Assembly (NCBI RefSeq): GCF_000812565.1
Contig: NZ_JTAM01000087.1
Span: 1 to 33,614, forward strand
Length of the DNA: 33,614 nt
DNA from: Flammeovirga sp. OC4
GTDB lineage: Bacteria; Bacteroidota; Bacteroidia; Cytophagales; Flammeovirgaceae
Reading direction: 5' to 3'
This document shows, in pieces, positions 33,594-33,614 of the stretch (position 1 is its first letter; each line of letters opens with the position of its first letter). Below the pieces are notes generated by a model that searched no databases, had not been told where the DNA came from, and saw only the letters and a list, made by a program, of their open reading frames with translations. Position numbers and translations under genes: made by a program.

Positions 33594-33614
33594 TTACCCC
33601 ATTAGTTTGGACTG
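33589..33614. mobile_element. Right insertion-sequence end (terminal inverted repeat)
   Basis: This is the reverse-complement counterpart of positions 4-29: the same 14-base block (TATAGTTACCCCAT), a variable 6-base block and GGACTG. It marks the outer end of a second copy of the same element, most of which is beyond the window. Confidence 0.6.

Noticed and set aside
1-33614. Complete prophage, tRNA or rRNA gene, or CRISPR array
   Set aside because: No phage structural genes, no cloverleaf-like segment that I could recognise and no repeat-spacer array were seen on either strand.

Overview
The window reads as chromosomal DNA of an AT-rich member of the Bacteroidota, probably a marine cytophaga-type gliding bacterium. 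The evidence is a 3,040-residue secreted protein with a type IX secretion (T9SS) sorting tail, a DUF6150-type lipoprotein, several promoters of the Bacteroidota form (TTTG, about 20 bases, TAnnTTTG), weak ribosome binding sites and low GC. The genus is an inference. Both ends of the window carry the same imperfect 26-bp sequence in inverted orientation, which looks like the two ends of one insertion sequence (IS). The piece therefore seems to lie between two IS copies, as a draft contig would.

Positions 1-5300: the left IS end cuts into the C-terminal two thirds of an AIPR-type (abortive infection phage resistance) gene. After a 378-base gap come an AraC/GyrI-like regulator, a fatty-acid-hydroxylase (sterol desaturase) superfamily membrane enzyme, a solo ABC-type six-helix membrane protein and, on the minus strand, a cytidylate-kinase-like protein with a strong terminator.

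Positions 5300-16000 are ordinary chromosome. A minus-strand operon holds an ECF sigma factor, an overlapping membrane protein and a methyltransferase. On the plus strand follow a DAACS-type symporter, a repeat-containing DUF6150-like lipoprotein, and a Tsx-like outer-membrane channel directly ahead of an NCS2/AzgA purine permease; this last pair would move nucleosides or nucleobases across both membranes. Then come small secreted proteins, an exported peroxiredoxin-like protein on the minus strand with a consensus promoter, and two or three small membrane or secreted proteins.

Positions 15978-20048 are a complete arsenic resistance operon: arsR with a self-overlapping palindromic operator, a thioredoxin-type arsenate reductase with all three redox cysteines, an Acr3 arsenite carrier, and a duplicated ArsA ATPase with its three metalloid-binding cysteines. 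A long hairpin sits between acr3 and arsA. No arsD is visible.

Positions 20228-29350 are one giant T9SS-exported protein: signal peptide, LamG-like domain, a very long beta-strand repeat region and a C-terminal sorting domain.

Positions 29413-33614 are an accessory tail of five small, mostly unrecognised, same-strand genes (hypothetical, secreted, PH-domain, TPR, lipoprotein). They are separated by unusually long spacers, nearly all of which hold an imperfect inverted repeat. Two of these spacers share an 80-bp structured repeat (70/80 identical). This looks like a cassette-like or otherwise mobile array ending at the right IS junction, and is the most novel-looking part of the window.
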